Of a stretch of 64,000 nt of DNA, positions 33,905 through 45,979 are shown one piece after another. Under the pieces are notes generated by a model that made no database searches, was not told where the DNA came from, and saw only the letters and a list, made by a program, of their open reading frames with translations. The DNA is from Ignavibacteriales bacterium (GTDB taxonomy: Bacteria > Bacteroidota > Ignavibacteria > UBA10030): assembly GCA_026390575.1 (NCBI GenBank), contig JAPLFR010000001.1, positions 248,001 through 312,000 of the forward strand. The letters run 5' to 3'. Numbering within the stretch: the first letter of the stretch is position 1; the number at the start of each line of letters is the position of its first letter. The position numbers were made by a program, and so were the translations under genes.

Positions 33905-33977
33905 GCGGGAGTAACTCAGTTGGTAGAGTCACAGCCTTCCAAGCTGTTGGTCGCGGGTTCGAGTCCCGTCTCCCGCT
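33905..33977 (+). tRNA. tRNA-Gly (anticodon TCC)
   Basis: Acceptor GCGGGAG/CTCCCGC, anticodon stem CAGCC/AGCTG region with loop TTCCAA (TCC), T-arm CGCGG GTTCGAG TCCCG type, discriminator T. No encoded CCA. The last three bases join a hairpin with the spacer (33975-33999). Confidence 0.96.
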
Positions 33978-33999
33978 CAAAACGTAAAACGTTTTGAGC
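33975..33999 (+). other. Hairpin spanning the tRNA-Gly 3' end and spacer
   Basis: GCTCAAAACGT (33975-33985) pairs perfectly with ACGTTTTGAGC (33989-33999) over an AAA loop. It uses the last bases of tRNA-Gly, so it would compete with the acceptor stem or mark a processing site. A second smaller stem, CGCTCA (34021-34026) with TGAGCG (34035-34040), touches the first base of tRNA-Thr. Confidence 0.5.
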
Positions 34000-34039
34000 G
34001 ATGGCCTAAGATAAGCGACCCGCTCAAAAAAATCTGAGC

Positions 34040-34112
<73 letters not shown>

Positions 34113-34144
34113 CGAACGAGTTAGACGAAGATGAAGGAACCACT

Positions 34145-34294
34145 ATGCGAGACATTATTACGTTAGAGTGTACAGATTGTAAGCGGCGCAATTATTCTAC
34201 AACAAAGAATAAGAAGAAGCAGACCGGAAGGGTTGAGTACAAGAAGTACTGCCCTTGGTGCAAGAAGCGAACACCGCATAAAGAAACCAAGTAA
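34145..34294 (+). CDS. rpmG: 50S ribosomal protein L33, zinc-binding (C+) form
   Basis: The ATG at 34145, with GAAGGAA just upstream, gives 49 aa; an in-frame start further upstream lies inside tRNA-Thr and is rejected. Two CxxC pairs (LECTDCK, near residues 9-12, and YCPWCK, 36-39) make the zinc-binding form. It sits between tRNA-Thr and tRNA-Trp, where many relatives carry tuf-rpmG; tuf is not here but downstream of fusA. Confidence 0.95.
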   Translation: MRDIITLECTDCKRRNYSTTKNKKKQTGRVEYKKYCPWCKKRTPHKETK

Positions 34295-34397
34295 CATTTT
34301 TTTAGTTCTGATTCATACTCAAGTTGTGTTACGCACGAGAGTAATTTATTCAGTTGGGCAGCGGTATCACCGCCTGCAATTAGAGCAAAAAGATGAT

Positions 34398-34470
<73 letters not shown>

Positions 34471-34507
34471 CATGATCACTCAACAACAAGAAAGAAGATA
34501 TTGAGCG

Positions 34508-34690
34508 ATGAAAGATAAAATTATAAATTTTTTTACTGATGTCTCGAAAGAGATGGCAAAGGTGACATGGCCTTCGCGTGAAGAACTCATGGAGTCAACA
34601 AAAATTGTCATCCTTGTCACGTTAATTATTTCGGCTTTTACGTGGATTGTGGATTTTGTGGTAGCCGGAATTCTCAAAGCAATTCTTTAA
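34508..34690 (+). CDS. secE: Preprotein translocase subunit SecE
   Basis: The 60-aa single-pass form has the amphipathic cytoplasmic helix with the SecE signature EMAKVTWPSREELMESTKIV and one transmembrane helix (VTLIISAFTWIVDFVVAGIL). It clamps SecY (encoded at 59916) in the Sec channel. Starts at ATG, 37 nt after tRNA-Trp. Confidence 0.96.
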   Translation: MKDKIINFFTDVSKEMAKVTWPSREELMESTKIVILVTLIISAFTWIVDFVVAGILKAIL

Positions 34691-34707
34691 TCTCGGGGGG
34701 ATGAACT

Positions 34708-35241
34708 TTGGATAAACGATGGTATGTATTACGAACGTATTCTGGACACGAAGCGAAGGTGAAGACATACCTAGAAACCGAGATTGCGCGCATTGGATTA
34801 CAGGAAAAGATTTCAAACGTACTCATTCCATCAGAAAAAGTTTTCGAGATTAAAGATGGAAAGAAGAAATCACGATTGAAGAATTTTTTCCCCGGATACA
34901 TTTTAGTTGAAGCTGTTCTTGATAAGGAATCAACGCACCTTATTCTTGAAGCACCATCGGTGATGGGATTTGTACCGGACAAAAATAATCCGGCGCCATT
35001 ACAACCGGAGGAAGTGCGGCGCCTTATCGGAAAGATGGAACAAAAGGAAGAGACGCAGCTTCTCGATGTTCCATTCCATGTTGGTGAACCGGTGAAGGTG
35101 ACGGAAGGACCATTTAATAATTTTAATGGATTTGTTCAAGAAGTGAATTCCGAAAAACTCAAAGTAAAAGTGATGGTGAGTATCTTCGGGCGCAAGACAC
35201 CTATTGAGCTTGATTTTTCGCAGGTAGAAATAGAAAAATAA
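34708..35241 (+). CDS. nusG: Transcription elongation/antitermination factor NusG
   Basis: Translation starts at TTG 34708: the preceding GGGGGGAT is a good ribosome-binding site at correct distance, the ATG at 34701 is out of frame, and the N-terminus MDKRWYVLRTYSGHE matches NusG. The 177-aa protein has the NGN domain (1-115, with FPGYILVEAVLD) and a C-terminal KOW domain (VGEPVKVTEGPFNNFNGFVQEV). It couples RNA polymerase to Rho and ribosomal S10. Confidence 0.96.
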   Translation: MDKRWYVLRTYSGHEAKVKTYLETEIARIGLQEKISNVLIPSEKVFEIKDGKKKSRLKNFFPGYILVEAVLDKESTHLILEAPSVMGFVPDKNNPAPLQPEEVRRLIGKMEQKEETQLLDVPFHVGEPVKVTEGPFNNFNGFVQEVNSEKLKVKVMVSIFGRKTPIELDFSQVEIEK

Positions 35242-35279
35242 TTAGATTGTTTGAGAATTAATAATGTAAGGTATTAAGT

Positions 35280-35705
35280 ATGGCAAAAAAGATAACAGGA
35301 TTCATTAAGCTCCAAATCCCCGCCGGTCAGGCAAATCCTGCACCGCCAGTTGGTCCCGCTCTCGGTCAAAAGGGTGTGAATATTATGGAGTTCTGCAAGC
35401 AATTCAATGCCAGGACGAAGGATCAACAAGGACTTATCATACCGGTGGTCATCACGGTCTTCAGTGATAAATCGTTTACATTCATAACGAAGACACCGCC
35501 TGCGGCGACATTATTGCTGCGAGCGACAAAACTGGAAAAAGGTTCCGGCGAGCCGAACCGCACAAAAATCGGCAAAGTGACAAAAAAACAAGTTCGCGAA
35601 ATTGCAGAATTGAAAATGCCCGACTTGAATGCGGCAAACATCGATTCAGCAATGAGCATGATAGCCGGTACAGCCCGCAGCATGGGCATTACGGTCGAAG
35701 ACTAA
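35280..35705 (+). CDS. rplK: 50S ribosomal protein L11
   Basis: The 141-aa protein has the L11 N-terminal domain ([35 protein letters not shown]) and C-terminal RNA-binding domain ([32 protein letters not shown]). It binds the GTPase-associated centre of 23S rRNA. Standard length; nusG ends 38 nt earlier. Confidence 0.97.
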   Translation: MAKKITGFIKLQIPAGQANPAPPVGPALGQKGVNIMEFCKQFNARTKDQQGLIIPVVITVFSDKSFTFITKTPPAATLLLRATKLEKGSGEPNRTKIGKVTKKQVREIAELKMPDLNAANIDSAMSMIAGTARSMGITVED

Positions 35706-35730
35706 GACTGTTGGAGATGGAGTTCAGACA

Positions 35731-36429
35731 ATGAGACAATATAGCAAACGATACAAAGCTGTTGCAAAAAAAGTTCAACCCAAAAACTATACTATTGCTG
35801 AAGCGGTTAGTATAGTCAAAGAGACTGCTTCTGCAAAATTTTCTGAGGCGGTTGATATTGCCATTCGCCTCGGACTCGATCCAAAGAAGGCAGACCAAGC
35901 GCTTCGCGGCACAGTTGCATTGCCGCATGGAATTGGTAAAGAAGTTCGTGTGCTCGTGATTGCGAAATCGCCGAAGGATGATGAGGCCAGGGCGGCGGGT
36001 GCCGACCATGTTGGATACAAGGACTATTTAGAAAAAATTCAGCAAGGGTGGGCGGATGTCGATGTCATTATTGCCTCTCCAGATGTCATGGGTGATCTTG
36101 GAAAGCTTGGAAAAATTCTTGGTCCACGCGGTTTAATGCCGAATCCCAAAAGCGGTACCGTGACAGTTGACGTAGCAAAAGCAGTGAAGGAAGTAAAAGC
36201 TGGCAAAATTGAATTCCGAGTCGAAAAGGCTGGCATTGTTCATGCCACCATTGGTAAAGCAAATTTTGAAAAAGAAAAATTAGTTGAGAACATTAATTCG
36301 TTTCTCAGCACCATTATGCGCTTGAAACCTGCAACAGCAAAAGGAACGTATGTTAAAAGTATTGCCATTTCCACAACGATGGGACCTGGCGTGCATATCG
36401 ACCGAGCTGAAGCGGGAGCGCATGCATAA
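35731..36429 (+). CDS. rplA: 50S ribosomal protein L1
   Basis: The 232-aa protein shows the two-domain L1 fold with [39 protein letters not shown] and C-terminal [18 protein letters not shown]1 forms the stalk at the E site and represses its own rplKA mRNA in many bacteria. 25 nt after rplK. Confidence 0.97.
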   Translation: MRQYSKRYKAVAKKVQPKNYTIAEAVSIVKETASAKFSEAVDIAIRLGLDPKKADQALRGTVALPHGIGKEVRVLVIAKSPKDDEARAAGADHVGYKDYLEKIQQGWADVDVIIASPDVMGDLGKLGKILGPRGLMPNPKSGTVTVDVAKAVKEVKAGKIEFRVEKAGIVHATIGKANFEKEKLVENINSFLSTIMRLKPATAKGTYVKSIAISTTMGPGVHIDRAEAGAHA

Positions 36430-36460
36430 TAGAAATTACGCACTCACGTTCGCTTGAAAC

Positions 36461-36501
36461 GTTGAATGCCTCTGCGAAACAGAGGGCTTCTCATTCGACA
36501 A
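36461..36501 (+). promoter_or_regulatory. rplJ leader hairpin, possible L10 binding site
   Basis: In the 96-nt gap before rplJ, CCTCTG (36469-36474) pairs with CAGAGG (36480-36485) over a CGAAA loop. A broken outer stem (GTTGAATG / CATTCGACAAC) extends it. L10(L12)4 complexes control rplJL translation through such leaders in many bacteria. The match to the known L10-leader consensus is weak, so this is tentative. Confidence 0.35.
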
Positions 36502-36525
36502 CAGGAACTAACGTAAAGGAAAACC

Positions 36526-37047
36526 ATGAAACGCAGTGAAAAAGAGGCGATCATCGCCGAAGTTGCTGAGAAAGCTGCGCGTGCTATAGCAATGTACTTT
36601 GCTGATTTCTCCAAACTGACGGTTGCAGAAGAAACAGAACTGCGCCGCGAGTTCCGGAAATCCAGTGTCGAGTACAATGTTGTGAAAAATACACTCGCAC
36701 GCAAAGCACTTGAGCAGTTAAGCGGTTATGATCGTGTGTTTGATAAGCTTGTTGGACCTACCGGTATCGCGTATTCGTACGACGATCCGTCGGCGCCGGC
36801 GAAAATTATCAAGAAATTTTCCGAAAAAACAGGAAAGTTGAAACTCAAAATAGCCGTTGTCGAAAAGCAAGTCTACGAAGCCACAAAGCTCGAACAGCTT
36901 GCAAGTATGCCGACGCGCAAAGAATTAATTGCTGCCATTCTCGGAAGCGTGAATGCACCTGCTTCGGGCATCATCGGTGCGGTGAACGCAGTCGCACGTG
37001 ATCTCGTCTATGTCGTAGATGCTATTGAGAAGAAGAAAGCAGCTTAA
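36526..37047 (+). CDS. rplJ: 50S ribosomal protein L10
   Basis: The 173-aa protein has the L10 globular domain (EKAARAIAMYFADFSKLTVAE; REFRKSSVEYNVVKNTLARKAL; PTGIAYSYDDPSAPAKIIKKF) and a C-terminal helix (GAVNAVARDLVYVVDAIEKKK) that carries L7/L12 dimers. AAGGAAAACC precedes the ATG. Confidence 0.97.
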   Translation: MKRSEKEAIIAEVAEKAARAIAMYFADFSKLTVAEETELRREFRKSSVEYNVVKNTLARKALEQLSGYDRVFDKLVGPTGIAYSYDDPSAPAKIIKKFSEKTGKLKLKIAVVEKQVYEATKLEQLASMPTRKELIAAILGSVNAPASGIIGAVNAVARDLVYVVDAIEKKKAA

Positions 37048-37083
37048 TCAGAATTTGAAAACTATTATTTAAGGAGAATTACA

Positions 37084-37461
37084 ATGTCAGTCGTTGCTGA
37101 AATCGTAGAGAAAATTGAAAAACTTACGCTCCTCGAAGCCGTTGAATTAAAGAAGGCGCTCGAAGAGAAATTTGGTGTTACAGCCGCTGCCCCGATGATG
37201 ATGGGCGCCGTTTCCGCCGCCGCTGCACCTGCAGCAGTCGTGGAAGAAAAAACAGAGTTTAATGTCGAATTGAAGAGCGCGGGTGCGCAAAAAATCAACG
37301 TCATTAAGGTCGTACGTGCAGCAACAGGTCTCGGGTTAAAAGAAGCCAAAGATCTCGTCGATGGCGCACCGAAGACAGTGAAAGAAAGCCTTTCGAAAGA
37401 TGATGCTGAAAAGCTGAAAAAAGAACTCGAAGATGCCGGCGCTACGGTCGAGCTGAAATAA
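37084..37461 (+). CDS. rplL: 50S ribosomal protein L7/L12
   Basis: The 125-aa stalk protein has an N-terminal dimerisation helix pair ([25 protein letters not shown]), a flexible Ala-rich hinge (about 38-56) and the factor-binding C-domain ([29 protein letters not shown]). AAGGAG lies upstream. A 270-bp gap with a stem-loop follows before rpoB. Confidence 0.97.
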   Translation: MSVVAEIVEKIEKLTLLEAVELKKALEEKFGVTAAAPMMMGAVSAAAAPAAVVEEKTEFNVELKSAGAQKINVIKVVRAATGLGLKEAKDLVDGAPKTVKESLSKDDAEKLKKELEDAGATVELK

Positions 37462-37573
37462 ATGAAGTAGCACATCCTTTCCACCTGCCTTGAGAAAGCG
37501 CTAAAGAATAGCAGGGGAGTACGAACTATACAAATGAAAATTTTGTTCAGAATGTGGAGGATGCATAGGTCGC

Positions 37574-37621
37574 TAAGCCGATGGTTCTGCCGAGGAATCG
37601 GGTTCATGAACTCTCGGCTTA
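37574..37621 (+). promoter_or_regulatory. Stem-loop in the rplL-rpoB gap
   Basis: TAAGCCGA (37574-37581) pairs perfectly with TCGGCTTA (37614-37621), enclosing 32 nt that hold another short palindrome (GTTCATGAAC). The whole 37462-37731 gap has no ORF of interest. An attenuator, RNase III site or internal terminator between ribosomal-protein and polymerase genes is known at this position in other bacteria; which applies here is not determined. Confidence 0.4.
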
Positions 37622-37740
37622 TGCTGTATATAGAATAGCAATCGGCGACAGGGCTGTAGATAGTCATTAGTTAATGAAATTTATTGTTCAACCGGAATGG
37701 TTGAATTCGAAAATCTTATTATCATCAAGGAGTGGTTACG

Positions 37741-40700
37741 TTGAAAAACCAATCCAACGGTTCCAAAGAGCGTATTTCGTTTGCGCGCATTCCGTCAGTC
37801 ATAGAAACGCCTGACTTACTGAACGTCCAAATCGATTCGTTTAACAATTTTCTCCAGGCCGATATACCTCCGCATCGCAGGAAGAAGCTTGGCTTGCAGC
37901 AAGTGTTTGAAATGAATTTTCCAATCACCGATGCACGCGAGAATTTTCTCCTCGAGTTCTCGGAATACTATGTCGAGAAACCTAAGTATTCCGTTGTCGA
38001 ATGTCAGGAGCGCGGTTTGACTTTCGCTGTTCCATTGAAAGCGAAACTGCGATTGTCCGCCAAGAAAGAAGGCGGCAAAGAATTTGTCGATACGATTGAA
38101 CAGGAAGTCTATTTGGGCAATCTTCCGGCGATGACACATCGCGGCACCTTCATCATTAACGGGGCCGAGCGCGTGGTCGTGAGTCAGTTGCACCGTTCAC
38201 CGGGCGTATTCTTTGGCGAATCGGTTCACCCAAATGGTACGATGATGTATTCAGCACGCATCATTCCATTTCGCGGGTCATGGGTGGAGTTTGCTACGGA
38301 CATCAATAATGTGATGTATGCGTACATCGATAGGAAAAAGAAATTTCCGGTCACGACATTACTTCGTGCATTGGGATATTCTTCAGACGACGATATTCTC
38401 GATTTGTTCGGACTTGTGGAAGAGATCGAAATAGCAAAGGTCGACTTGAAAGATTTCATCGACCGAAAAGTATGCAGCGATGTCTTTGATAAAAAAACCG
38501 GCGAAGTCTTCATCAACAAAGATACAAAACTCACCGATGAGCATATCAAGCAGATTAAAAAAACAAGCTTGAAAAAGCTTCGTTTGCTCAAAACCGATGA
38601 TGCAGCATCAAGCTCTGTCATCGCAAACACGATTCTCAAAGATGCTGCACGTTCCTCGGAAGATGCGTTAGAAGCTATTTATACACAATTGCGTTCAGGT
38701 GAAGCCCCCGATCTTGATACCGCAAAAAATTTAATCGACAGGTTGTTCTTCAATCCAAAACGCTACGATCTTGGTGATGTCGGCAGGCACCGGATGAATA
38801 TTAAACTCAACTTGAATATTCCTGAAGATGTTACCACGCTGACAAAAGATGATATCATTGCCATCGTAAAATATCTCATTGATCTTCAGCAAGGCAAGCG
38901 TTCAGTGGACGACATCGATCACTTGGGAAATCGTCGCGTCCGGACGGTTGGCGAACAACTCGCTCAGCAGTTTAACATCGGCTTGTCCCGAATGACACGT
39001 ACGATTCGTGAACGGATGAACTTGCGTGATGCAGAAACAATCACGCCGCAGGATTTGGTAAATGCGCGAACGATTACAAGCGTTATCAATGCGTTCTTTG
39101 GAACAAACCAGCTTTCGCAATTCCTCGATCAGACAAATCCGCTGGCAGAAATGACGCATAAGCGCCGTGTCTCTGCGCTCGGACCAGGCGGTCTTACACG
39201 TGAACGCGCCGGTTTCGAAGTCCGAGACGTGCACTATACGCACTATGGCCGGCTGTGTCCAATTGAAACACCGGAAGGTCCGAATATCGGTCTCATTTCC
39301 TCACTCTGCATACATGCGCGCATTAATGATTTCGGTTTTATCGAAACACCGTACCGCAAGGTGAAGAATGGCAAGGTAATAGAAGAGATTGAATTCCTGA
39401 CCGCCGAACGAGAAGATGCAGTCACGATAGCACAAGCGAACGCAATTCTCGATGAACGCGGACGTTTCACTGAAGAAAAAGTAAAGGCGAGATACCAAAG
39501 CGATTATCCCGTAACTGAACCGGAGAAAATTCAGTATATGGATGTCGCACCGAATCAAATCGTCAGCGCAGCAGCAGCACTGATACCATTCCTTGAGCAT
39601 GACGACGCAAATCGTGCATTGATGGGATCGAATATGCAGCGCCAGGCAGTTCCATTATTACAGCCGGAAGCGCCTGTCGTAGGAACGGGACTGGAAGAAA
39701 CAATTGCCCGCGATTCGAGAACTATTATCGTTGCGGAACGCAATGGCACCGTGGAATCTGTGGATGGCGACAGCATTGTCGTCTTATACGATATTGACGA
39801 GAACAGCAACGAAGCAATCATCAGCTTCGATGACAAGAGGCGCGTTGAATATAAGTTGACAAAATTCCTCCGAACTAATCAAGATACATGCATCAACCAG
39901 AAACCCGTGGTGAAGGAAGGCCAACGCTTCAAGCGAAATGATGTTTTGGTAGATGGCTGTGCAACAGACGGCGGAGAATTAGCGCTTGGCAGAAATATTC
40001 TGGTCGCGTTTATGCCATGGCGCGGGTACAACTTCGAAGATGCAATTATCGTCAGTGAACGCATTGTGTCCGAAGACGTTTTCACTTCTGTACACATTGA
40101 AGAATTTGAGCTTCAAGTTCGGGATACAAAACGCGGCGAAGAAGAACTGACTCGCGAAATTCCGAACGTCAGTGAGGAAGCAACGAAAGATCTCGACGAA
40201 AATGGAGTGATCCGCATCGGTGCAGAAGTGAACGAAGGCGATATTCTCATCGGCAAGATTACACCTAAGGGTGAAACCGATCCAACGCCGGAAGAGAAAC
40301 TCCTGAAGGCGATCTTCGGAGAGAAAGCCGGTGATGTGAAAGACGCATCGCTGAAAGCTCCTCCAGGTATGAAAGGAATTGTTATTTCGACAAAGCTCTT
40401 CAGCCGGAAGAAGAAAGATACGGAAAGTAAAAAAGAAGACAAGAAAAAGTTGGAGTCTCTTGAACGATCACGCCGTAAGGAAGTGAAAGAGTTGGAAGAG
40501 AAGCTTGGGTATAAATTAGACCAGGTTCTCGAAGACGAAAAATCGATCGGCATTCGAAATACGGATGGAGAAATTGCTATTCGTGCGGGAGTTGTTTTCA
40601 AAGACGATACGTTCCAAAAAATGGAAAATCTCGAAAAGCTTGATTTTAATCAAGAGTGGATTGACGATAAGCGGAAACACAATATCGTCGTCCGCATTTT

Positions 40701-41517
40701 TGAAAATTTCCATCAGAAGATGAGCGAGATCGGAGAACTCTATCGCCATGAGAAAAATAAAATTCAACTTGGCGATGAACTTGCACCGGGAATTGTTCAA
40801 TTAGCAAAAGTATACGTCGCTAAAAAACGCAAGCTCCAAGTAGGCGATAAGATGGCAGGCCGTCACGGAAACAAAGGTGTTGTTTCCATAATAGTACCTA
40901 TGGAAGATATGCCGTTCCTTCCAGATGGTCATCCGGTTGACATTGTGCTCAATCCGTTGGGCGTGCCTTCCCGTATGAATTTGGGACAATTGTTTGAAGT
41001 GGCACTTGGCTGGGCTGGGATAAAGCTCGGAATGAAATTTGCGTCACCGATCTTTGATGGTGCAAAGTGGGAAGAAGTGCAAGTATGGTTAGAGAAAGCC
41101 GGAATCAGTAAAACCTCCAAGTCAGTGCTCATTAATGGGCGTTCTGGTGAGCCGTTCGATCAGGAAATTTCGGTTGGGTATATGTATATGATGAAGTTGT
41201 CGCACATGGTGGATGATAAAATTCACGCGCGTTCTATTGGACCATACTCTCTTATTACACAGCAGCCATTGGGCGGTAAAGCGCAATTTGGCGGTCAGCG
41301 TTTTGGAGAAATGGAAGTGTGGGCGCTCGAAGGTTATGGTGCGGCGAGCATTTTGCAAGAAATTCTCACCGTGAAGTCAGACGATGTGCTTGGGCGCGCA
41401 AAAGTGTACGAAGCCATCGTGAAAGGTGAAAACCTTCCAGAATCAAATATCCCTGAATCGTTCAATGTGCTCGTTCGAGAGCTGCAGGGATTGGGTCTGG
41501 AAATGAAGATTGAGTGA
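37741..41517 (+). CDS. rpoB: RNA polymerase beta subunit
   Basis: I place the start at TTG 37741: AAGGAG at 37727-37732 is the ribosome-binding site, and the in-frame GTG at 37732 overlaps it. The 1258-aa subunit contains the usual landmarks: rifampicin region [65 protein letters not shown], the Lys motif [13 protein letters not shown], and the C-terminal [24 protein letters not shown] clamp region. A Lys/Glu-rich stretch (about 880-905, [17 protein letters not shown]) lies in a lineage-variable region. The rifampicin-region residues look wild type ([12 protein letters not shown]). Confidence 0.98.
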   Translation: MKNQSNGSKERISFARIPSVIETPDLLNVQIDSFNNFLQADIPPHRRKKLGLQQVFEMNFPITDARENFLLEFSEYYVEKPKYSVVECQERGLTFAVPLKAKLRLSAKKEGGKEFVDTIEQEVYLGNLPAMTHRGTFIINGAERVVVSQLHRSPGVFFGESVHPNGTMMYSARIIPFRGSWVEFATDINNVMYAYIDRKKKFPVTTLLRALGYSSDDDILDLFGLVEEIEIAKVDLKDFIDRKVCSDVFDKKTGEVFINKDTKLTDEHIKQIKKTSLKKLRLLKTDDAASSSVIANTILKDAARSSEDALEAIYTQLRSGEAPDLDTAKNLIDRLFFNPKRYDLGDVGRHRMNIKLNLNIPEDVTTLTKDDIIAIVKYLIDLQQGKRSVDDIDHLGNRRVRTVGEQLAQQFNIGLSRMTRTIRERMNLRDAETITPQDLVNARTITSVINAFFGTNQLSQFLDQTNPLAEMTHKRRVSALGPGGLTRERAGFEVRDVHYTHYGRLCPIETPEGPNIGLISSLCIHARINDFGFIETPYRKVKNGKVIEEIEFLTAEREDAVTIAQANAILDERGRFTEEKVKARYQSDYPVTEPEKIQYMDVAPNQIVSAAAALIPFLEHDDANRALMGSNMQRQAVPLLQPEAPVVGTGLEETIARDSRTIIVAERNGTVESVDGDSIVVLYDIDENSNEAIISFDDKRRVEYKLTKFLRTNQDTCINQKPVVKEGQRFKRNDVLVDGCATDGGELALGRNILVAFMPWRGYNFEDAIIVSERIVSEDVFTSVHIEEFELQVRDTKRGEEELTREIPNVSEEATKDLDENGVIRIGAEVNEGDILIGKITPKGETDPTPEEKLLKAIFGEKAGDVKDASLKAPPGMKGIVISTKLFSRKKKDTESKKEDKKKLESLERSRRKEVKELEEKLGYKLDQVLEDEKSIGIRNTDGEIAIRAGVVFKDDTFQKMENLEKLDFNQEWIDDKRKHNIVVRIFENFHQKMSEIGELYRHEKNKIQLGDELAPGIVQLAKVYVAKKRKLQVGDKMAGRHGNKGVVSIIVPMEDMPFLPDGHPVDIVLNPLGVPSRMNLGQLFEVALGWAGIKLGMKFASPIFDGAKWEEVQVWLEKAGISKTSKSVLINGRSGEPFDQEISVGYMYMMKLSHMVDDKIHARSIGPYSLITQQPLGGKAQFGGQRFGEMEVWALEGYGAASILQEILTVKSDDVLGRAKVYEAIVKGENLPESNIPESFNVLVRELQGLGLEMKIE

Positions 41518-41589
41518 TCGTGATGTGTGCTGCTCAAATGCAGTAATCACTCATTCAACAATGAACATAGTTTGATTGACGGAGGCGAT

Positions 41590-44500
41590 ATGCCTTATAC
41601 AGATTTAGCAACAAAGAAAACTTTTTCAAAAATTACAATTAGCCTTGCATCGCCGGATATGATCCTGAGCCGCTCGCATGGCGAAGTGACGAAACCGGAA
41701 ACGATCAATTACCGTTCGTTCCGTCCGGAGAAGGATGGATTGTTTTGCGAAAAGATTTTTGGCCCTGTGCGCGATTGGGAATGCCATTGCGGAAAATATA
41801 AACGCATACGCTACAAAGGCATAACATGCGATCGCTGCGGGGTCGAAGTGACGCAGAAGAGTGTTCGCCGCGAACGACAGGGACATATTTCGTTGGCGGT
41901 GCCGGTAGTACATATTTGGTACTTCCGTTCCGTGCCAAGTAAGATCGGTACCATCCTTGGGATTGCTGGCAAAGAATTAGAAAAAATTATTTACTATGAA
42001 TCCTATGTTGTTGTCAGCCCGGGTACCACCGGTTTGCAGCAACTCGACTTGATTTCAGAGGATCAATACATAGAAATTCTTTCCTCCCTGCCTGAAGAAA
42101 ATCAGGACTTGGACGATGACGATCCCAAAAAATTTATCGCAAAAATGGGCGGTGACGCTATTAAGGATCTTCTCAGGCGCGTGAATGTAGATAATCTTGC
42201 AGCAGAATTACGTGCTCAACTTGCAACGGAAACTTCCCAGCAAAAGAAGCAGGATGCGTTGAAACGTTTGCGTGTTGTCGAGGCGTTTCGTAATCCCGAA
42301 AGTGGTGCATCGAATAAACCGGAGTGGATGATCCTGGATGTTATCCCTGTTATTCCACCTGAGCTGCGGCCTTTAGTTCCATTAGAAGGCGGACGATTCG
42401 CGACATCGGATTTGAACGATCTCTATCGCCGTGTTATTATCCGTAACAACCGGTTAAAACGGCTCATTGAAATTAAAGCTCCGGAAGTTATTTTGCGTAA
42501 TGAAAAACGCATGCTTCAGGAATCGGTTGATTCACTTTTCGATAATTCTCGCCGCGTCAATGCAGTACGTTCTGATAATAATCGCGCGCTCAAATCACTT
42601 TCCGATATGCTCAAAGGAAAGCAAGGGCGCTTCCGTCAGAATTTGCTCGGCAAGCGTGTAGATTATTCCGGTCGTTCTGTTATTGTCGTAGGGCCTGAAT
42701 TACAATTGCATCAATGCGGCCTGCCGAAAGATATGGCAGTTGAGTTATTTAAACCGCATATCATCCGAAAACTTATTGAGCGCGGGCTTGTCAAAACTGT
42801 AAAAAGTGCGAAGAAGATGGTGGACAAGAAGGGTCCTGAAGTATGGGACATCCTGGAGAATATCATCGACGGACATCCAGTTATGTTAAACCGTGCACCG
42901 ACGCTGCATAGACTCGGAATTCAAGCGTTTCAACCAGTGCTGGTAGAAGGCAAGGCAATTCGTATTCATCCAATGGTTTGCACGGCATTCAACGCGGACT
43001 TCGACGGCGATCAAATGGCAGTACACGTACCGCTTTCCTATGAAGCCCAGCTCGAAGCGCGTATGCTCATGCTTTCGAGTCACAATATTCTTTCACCTGC
43101 AAGCGGCGCGCCAATAGTCACGCCAACGCAAGATCAAGTATTGGGTTGCTACTATCTAACAAAATCCAGAACGGGTGATCTCGGAGAAGGAAAAATATTT
43201 TCCTCACCGCAAGAAGTTATTATTGCGTATGATCAGGAAAGAGTTGGATTACATGCAAGGATTAAGGTACGCATTGAGGCAGAGATAGTCGAGACGACAA
43301 CAGGGCGCATTATATTCAATCAAATTGTTCCAAAGGAAATTCCATTTGTGAATGAATTGTTGAATAAAAAACGTCTTGTGCAGATTATCTCGACGGTATT
43401 TCGCCGGTGCGGCAATCTCGTGACAGCAAACTTCCTTGATCAATTGAAAACATTGGGATTTGCGTATGCAACGAAAGGCGGACTCTCTGTCTCTATCGGC
43501 GACGTTGTTATTCCACAAGAAAAAATTGATCTCGTTAAAAAAGCGCAAAAGGATGTAGAAAATGTGGAATCGCAATACTTCCGCGGTTTCATAACCAATG
43601 GCGAGCGTTATAATAAGGTAATTGATATTTGGACTCGCGTTACGAGCAGAATTGCAGATCGGTTATTTGATGCATTGCAGCACGACCGAAATGGATTTAA
43701 CTCTCTTTATATGATGGTGGATTCAGGGGCTCGCGGTTCGAAGGAACAAGTTCGTCAGCTTGCCGGTATGCGCGGCTTGATGGCGAAGCCGCAAAAAAGT
43801 ATGTCGGGTGCGACAGGAGAACTCATCGAGAACCCGATCATAGCAAACTTCCGCGAAGGTCTTTCTATTTTGGAGTACTTCATCTCTACGCACGGTGCTC
43901 GTAAAGGTCTTGCGGACACCGCCTTAAAAACAGCCGATGCAGGGTATTTAACGCGCCGGTTGATTGACGTTGCACAAGATGCGATCATCGGTGAAATCGA
44001 TTGTGGTACGATCAAAGGCGTTACAACAAGCGCGTTAAAAGAAGCGGAAGATATTAAAGAACCGTTAGCGGAACGCATTCTTGGTCGTGTCTCGCTGCAA
44101 GATATTGTAGATCCGATTTCAAAAGAAGTGATTGTGCACGGCGGTGAACTTATCGATGAAGAAAAATCACAGCAAATTACTGAAACGTCTATAGAAACAG
44201 TCATCATTCGCTCCGTGCTCACCTGCGACTCGCGTCGCGGTGTGTGTGCAAAATGTTATGGCCGTGATCTCACGACAGGAAATCTTGTGGAACCGGGAAT
44301 GGCGGTTGGTGTTATTGCGGCACAATCCATTGGCGAACCTGGTACGCAGTTGACATTACGTACATTCCATACAGGAGGCACAGCAAGTCTTATAGCAGCG
44401 CAATCGCAGATCATTTCTAAGTTTGATGGACATGTGAAATATGACGGAATTAAATTCCTCGAGTTCACAAAAGAAGATATGACTCGCTTGATGGTCTCTG

Positions 44501-45876
44501 GCAGAAGCGGAGTGATTAATGTGTTAGACAATGACAACCGCATGCTCACGAAATACGATGTACCCTATGGTGCTACATTATTGCTGCGGGATGGTGCAAA
44601 GGTTACAAAAGGCGAACTCGTCTACGAATGGGATCCGTACAATGCGGTTATTGTTTCGGAACATGGCGGAACGGTTGAGTATATCGATATGAAAGAGAAC
44701 CTGACGTATCGTGAAGAGCCGGATGAGCAGACGGGACACATTCAAAAAGTTGTTATCGATAGCCGTGAAAAGAGTCTTATCCCTGGGATTGCAATTATCA
44801 ATAAAAAGGGAAACAAGGTTTCATCATACCCAATTCCGACACGGGCACATTTGAATGTTGATGATGGTGAAGTAATTCAACCTGGGGCAATTCTCGTAAA
44901 AATTCCGCGCGACATCGGTAAGACACGTGACATCACCGGCGGCTTGCCGCGTGTCACTGAACTTTTTGAAGCTCGGCATCCGAACGATCCGGCTGTCGTC
45001 GGTGAAATTGATGGAACGATATCTATTGGTCAACCGAAACGCGGTTCGCGGGAAGTATTCATCGAAAGTCCTGATGGCAAAGATAAACGTACCTATCTCG
45101 TTCCATTGGGTAAGCATCTGTTAGTTCAAGATGGAGATCTCATTCGTGCAGGCGAACGCTTGTCAGCCGGCTCGATTGATCCGCACGACATTTTGCGGAT
45201 TAAGGGAACAACTGCAGTGCAGGAATACCTTGTAAACGAAATTCAAGAAGTGTATCGTATGCAAGGTGTGAAAATTAACGATAAACATATCGAAGTGATC
45301 GTGCGGCAAATGATGCAGAAGGTTCGAATCGCAGATCAGGGTGATACGAAATATCTTGAAGGCGATCATATCGATAAGAACCTCCTAAACGACGAAAATG
45401 AAAACCTTACAGACAAGGTCATTGTGATCGGCAAAGGCGATGCGAAGTTAAAGGTCGGCCAATCAGTTGTGAAGAGAACTGTGCGTGAGATGAATACAGA
45501 TCTCAAGAAGAAGTCGAAGAAGGTTGCTGAGTTCCGTGATGCATTACAAGCTACGTCGGATCCAATTCTTCTCGGTATTACACAAGCATCGTTGACAACG
45601 GAAAGCTTTATTTCAGCCGCATCGTTCCAGGAAACAACGAAAGTGTTAACGGATGCAGCGATAGAAGGAAAAATTGATCATCTTCTTGGTCTGAAAGAAA
45701 ATGTTATTATGGGCCACCTCATTCCTGCAGGAACAGGACAGAAGAAGTTCAAAGATATCGTTGTTTCAGCACCTGAGCCGGTTGTTGCAGAAGCATCTGA
45801 GGAGATGTCGGAAGAGACAATTGTATCCGAAGTTGAAACAAAGAAAATCAAGCGGAAAGTAAAATTAGCAGAATAA
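41590..45876 (+). CDS. rpoC: RNA polymerase beta' subunit
   Basis: The ATG at 41590, preceded by GGAGGCG, gives 1428 aa; an in-frame ATG at 41527 has no ribosome-binding site. Landmarks are the zinc site CHCGKY...CDRCGVEVT near the N-terminus, the catalytic [16 protein letters not shown], bridge-helix/trigger-loop sequences ([46 protein letters not shown]) and the second zinc cluster [13 protein letters not shown]. The protein ends in a 30-residue acidic-to-basic tail (about 1398-1428) beyond the conserved core. 72 nt after rpoB. Confidence 0.98.
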   Translation: MPYTDLATKKTFSKITISLASPDMILSRSHGEVTKPETINYRSFRPEKDGLFCEKIFGPVRDWECHCGKYKRIRYKGITCDRCGVEVTQKSVRRERQGHISLAVPVVHIWYFRSVPSKIGTILGIAGKELEKIIYYESYVVVSPGTTGLQQLDLISEDQYIEILSSLPEENQDLDDDDPKKFIAKMGGDAIKDLLRRVNVDNLAAELRAQLATETSQQKKQDALKRLRVVEAFRNPESGASNKPEWMILDVIPVIPPELRPLVPLEGGRFATSDLNDLYRRVIIRNNRLKRLIEIKAPEVILRNEKRMLQESVDSLFDNSRRVNAVRSDNNRALKSLSDMLKGKQGRFRQNLLGKRVDYSGRSVIVVGPELQLHQCGLPKDMAVELFKPHIIRKLIERGLVKTVKSAKKMVDKKGPEVWDILENIIDGHPVMLNRAPTLHRLGIQAFQPVLVEGKAIRIHPMVCTAFNADFDGDQMAVHVPLSYEAQLEARMLMLSSHNILSPASGAPIVTPTQDQVLGCYYLTKSRTGDLGEGKIFSSPQEVIIAYDQERVGLHARIKVRIEAEIVETTTGRIIFNQIVPKEIPFVNELLNKKRLVQIISTVFRRCGNLVTANFLDQLKTLGFAYATKGGLSVSIGDVVIPQEKIDLVKKAQKDVENVESQYFRGFITNGERYNKVIDIWTRVTSRIADRLFDALQHDRNGFNSLYMMVDSGARGSKEQVRQLAGMRGLMAKPQKSMSGATGELIENPIIANFREGLSILEYFISTHGARKGLADTALKTADAGYLTRRLIDVAQDAIIGEIDCGTIKGVTTSALKEAEDIKEPLAERILGRVSLQDIVDPISKEVIVHGGELIDEEKSQQITETSIETVIIRSVLTCDSRRGVCAKCYGRDLTTGNLVEPGMAVGVIAAQSIGEPGTQLTLRTFHTGGTASLIAAQSQIISKFDGHVKYDGIKFLEFTKEDMTRLMVSGRSGVINVLDNDNRMLTKYDVPYGATLLLRDGAKVTKGELVYEWDPYNAVIVSEHGGTVEYIDMKENLTYREEPDEQTGHIQKVVIDSREKSLIPGIAIINKKGNKVSSYPIPTRAHLNVDDGEVIQPGAILVKIPRDIGKTRDITGGLPRVTELFEARHPNDPAVVGEIDGTISIGQPKRGSREVFIESPDGKDKRTYLVPLGKHLLVQDGDLIRAGERLSAGSIDPHDILRIKGTTAVQEYLVNEIQEVYRMQGVKINDKHIEVIVRQMMQKVRIADQGDTKYLEGDHIDKNLLNDENENLTDKVIVIGKGDAKLKVGQSVVKRTVREMNTDLKKKSKKVAEFRDALQATSDPILLGITQASLTTESFISAASFQETTKVLTDAAIEGKIDHLLGLKENVIMGHLIPAGTGQKKFKDIVVSAPEPVVAEASEEMSEETIVSEVETKKIKRKVKLAE

Positions 45877-45902
45877 TTTTTCACCATAAGAAATGATTTG
45901 CG

Positions 45903-45931
45903 TTGACTTCTAAAATAAAAAACATTATATT
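45903..45931 (+). promoter_or_regulatory. Likely promoter of the rpsL (str) operon
   Basis: TTGACT (45903-45908) and TATATT (45926-45931) are exactly 17 bp apart, 49 bp before the rpsL start, in the 103-bp gap after rpoC. The match to the sigma-70-type consensus is strong, and the same boxes appear before the tRNA cluster. Confidence 0.65.
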
Positions 45932-45979
45932 AAATAACTTTTAATCGACGTAGAATCAGGAAATTTTGGAGAGTGAGAA

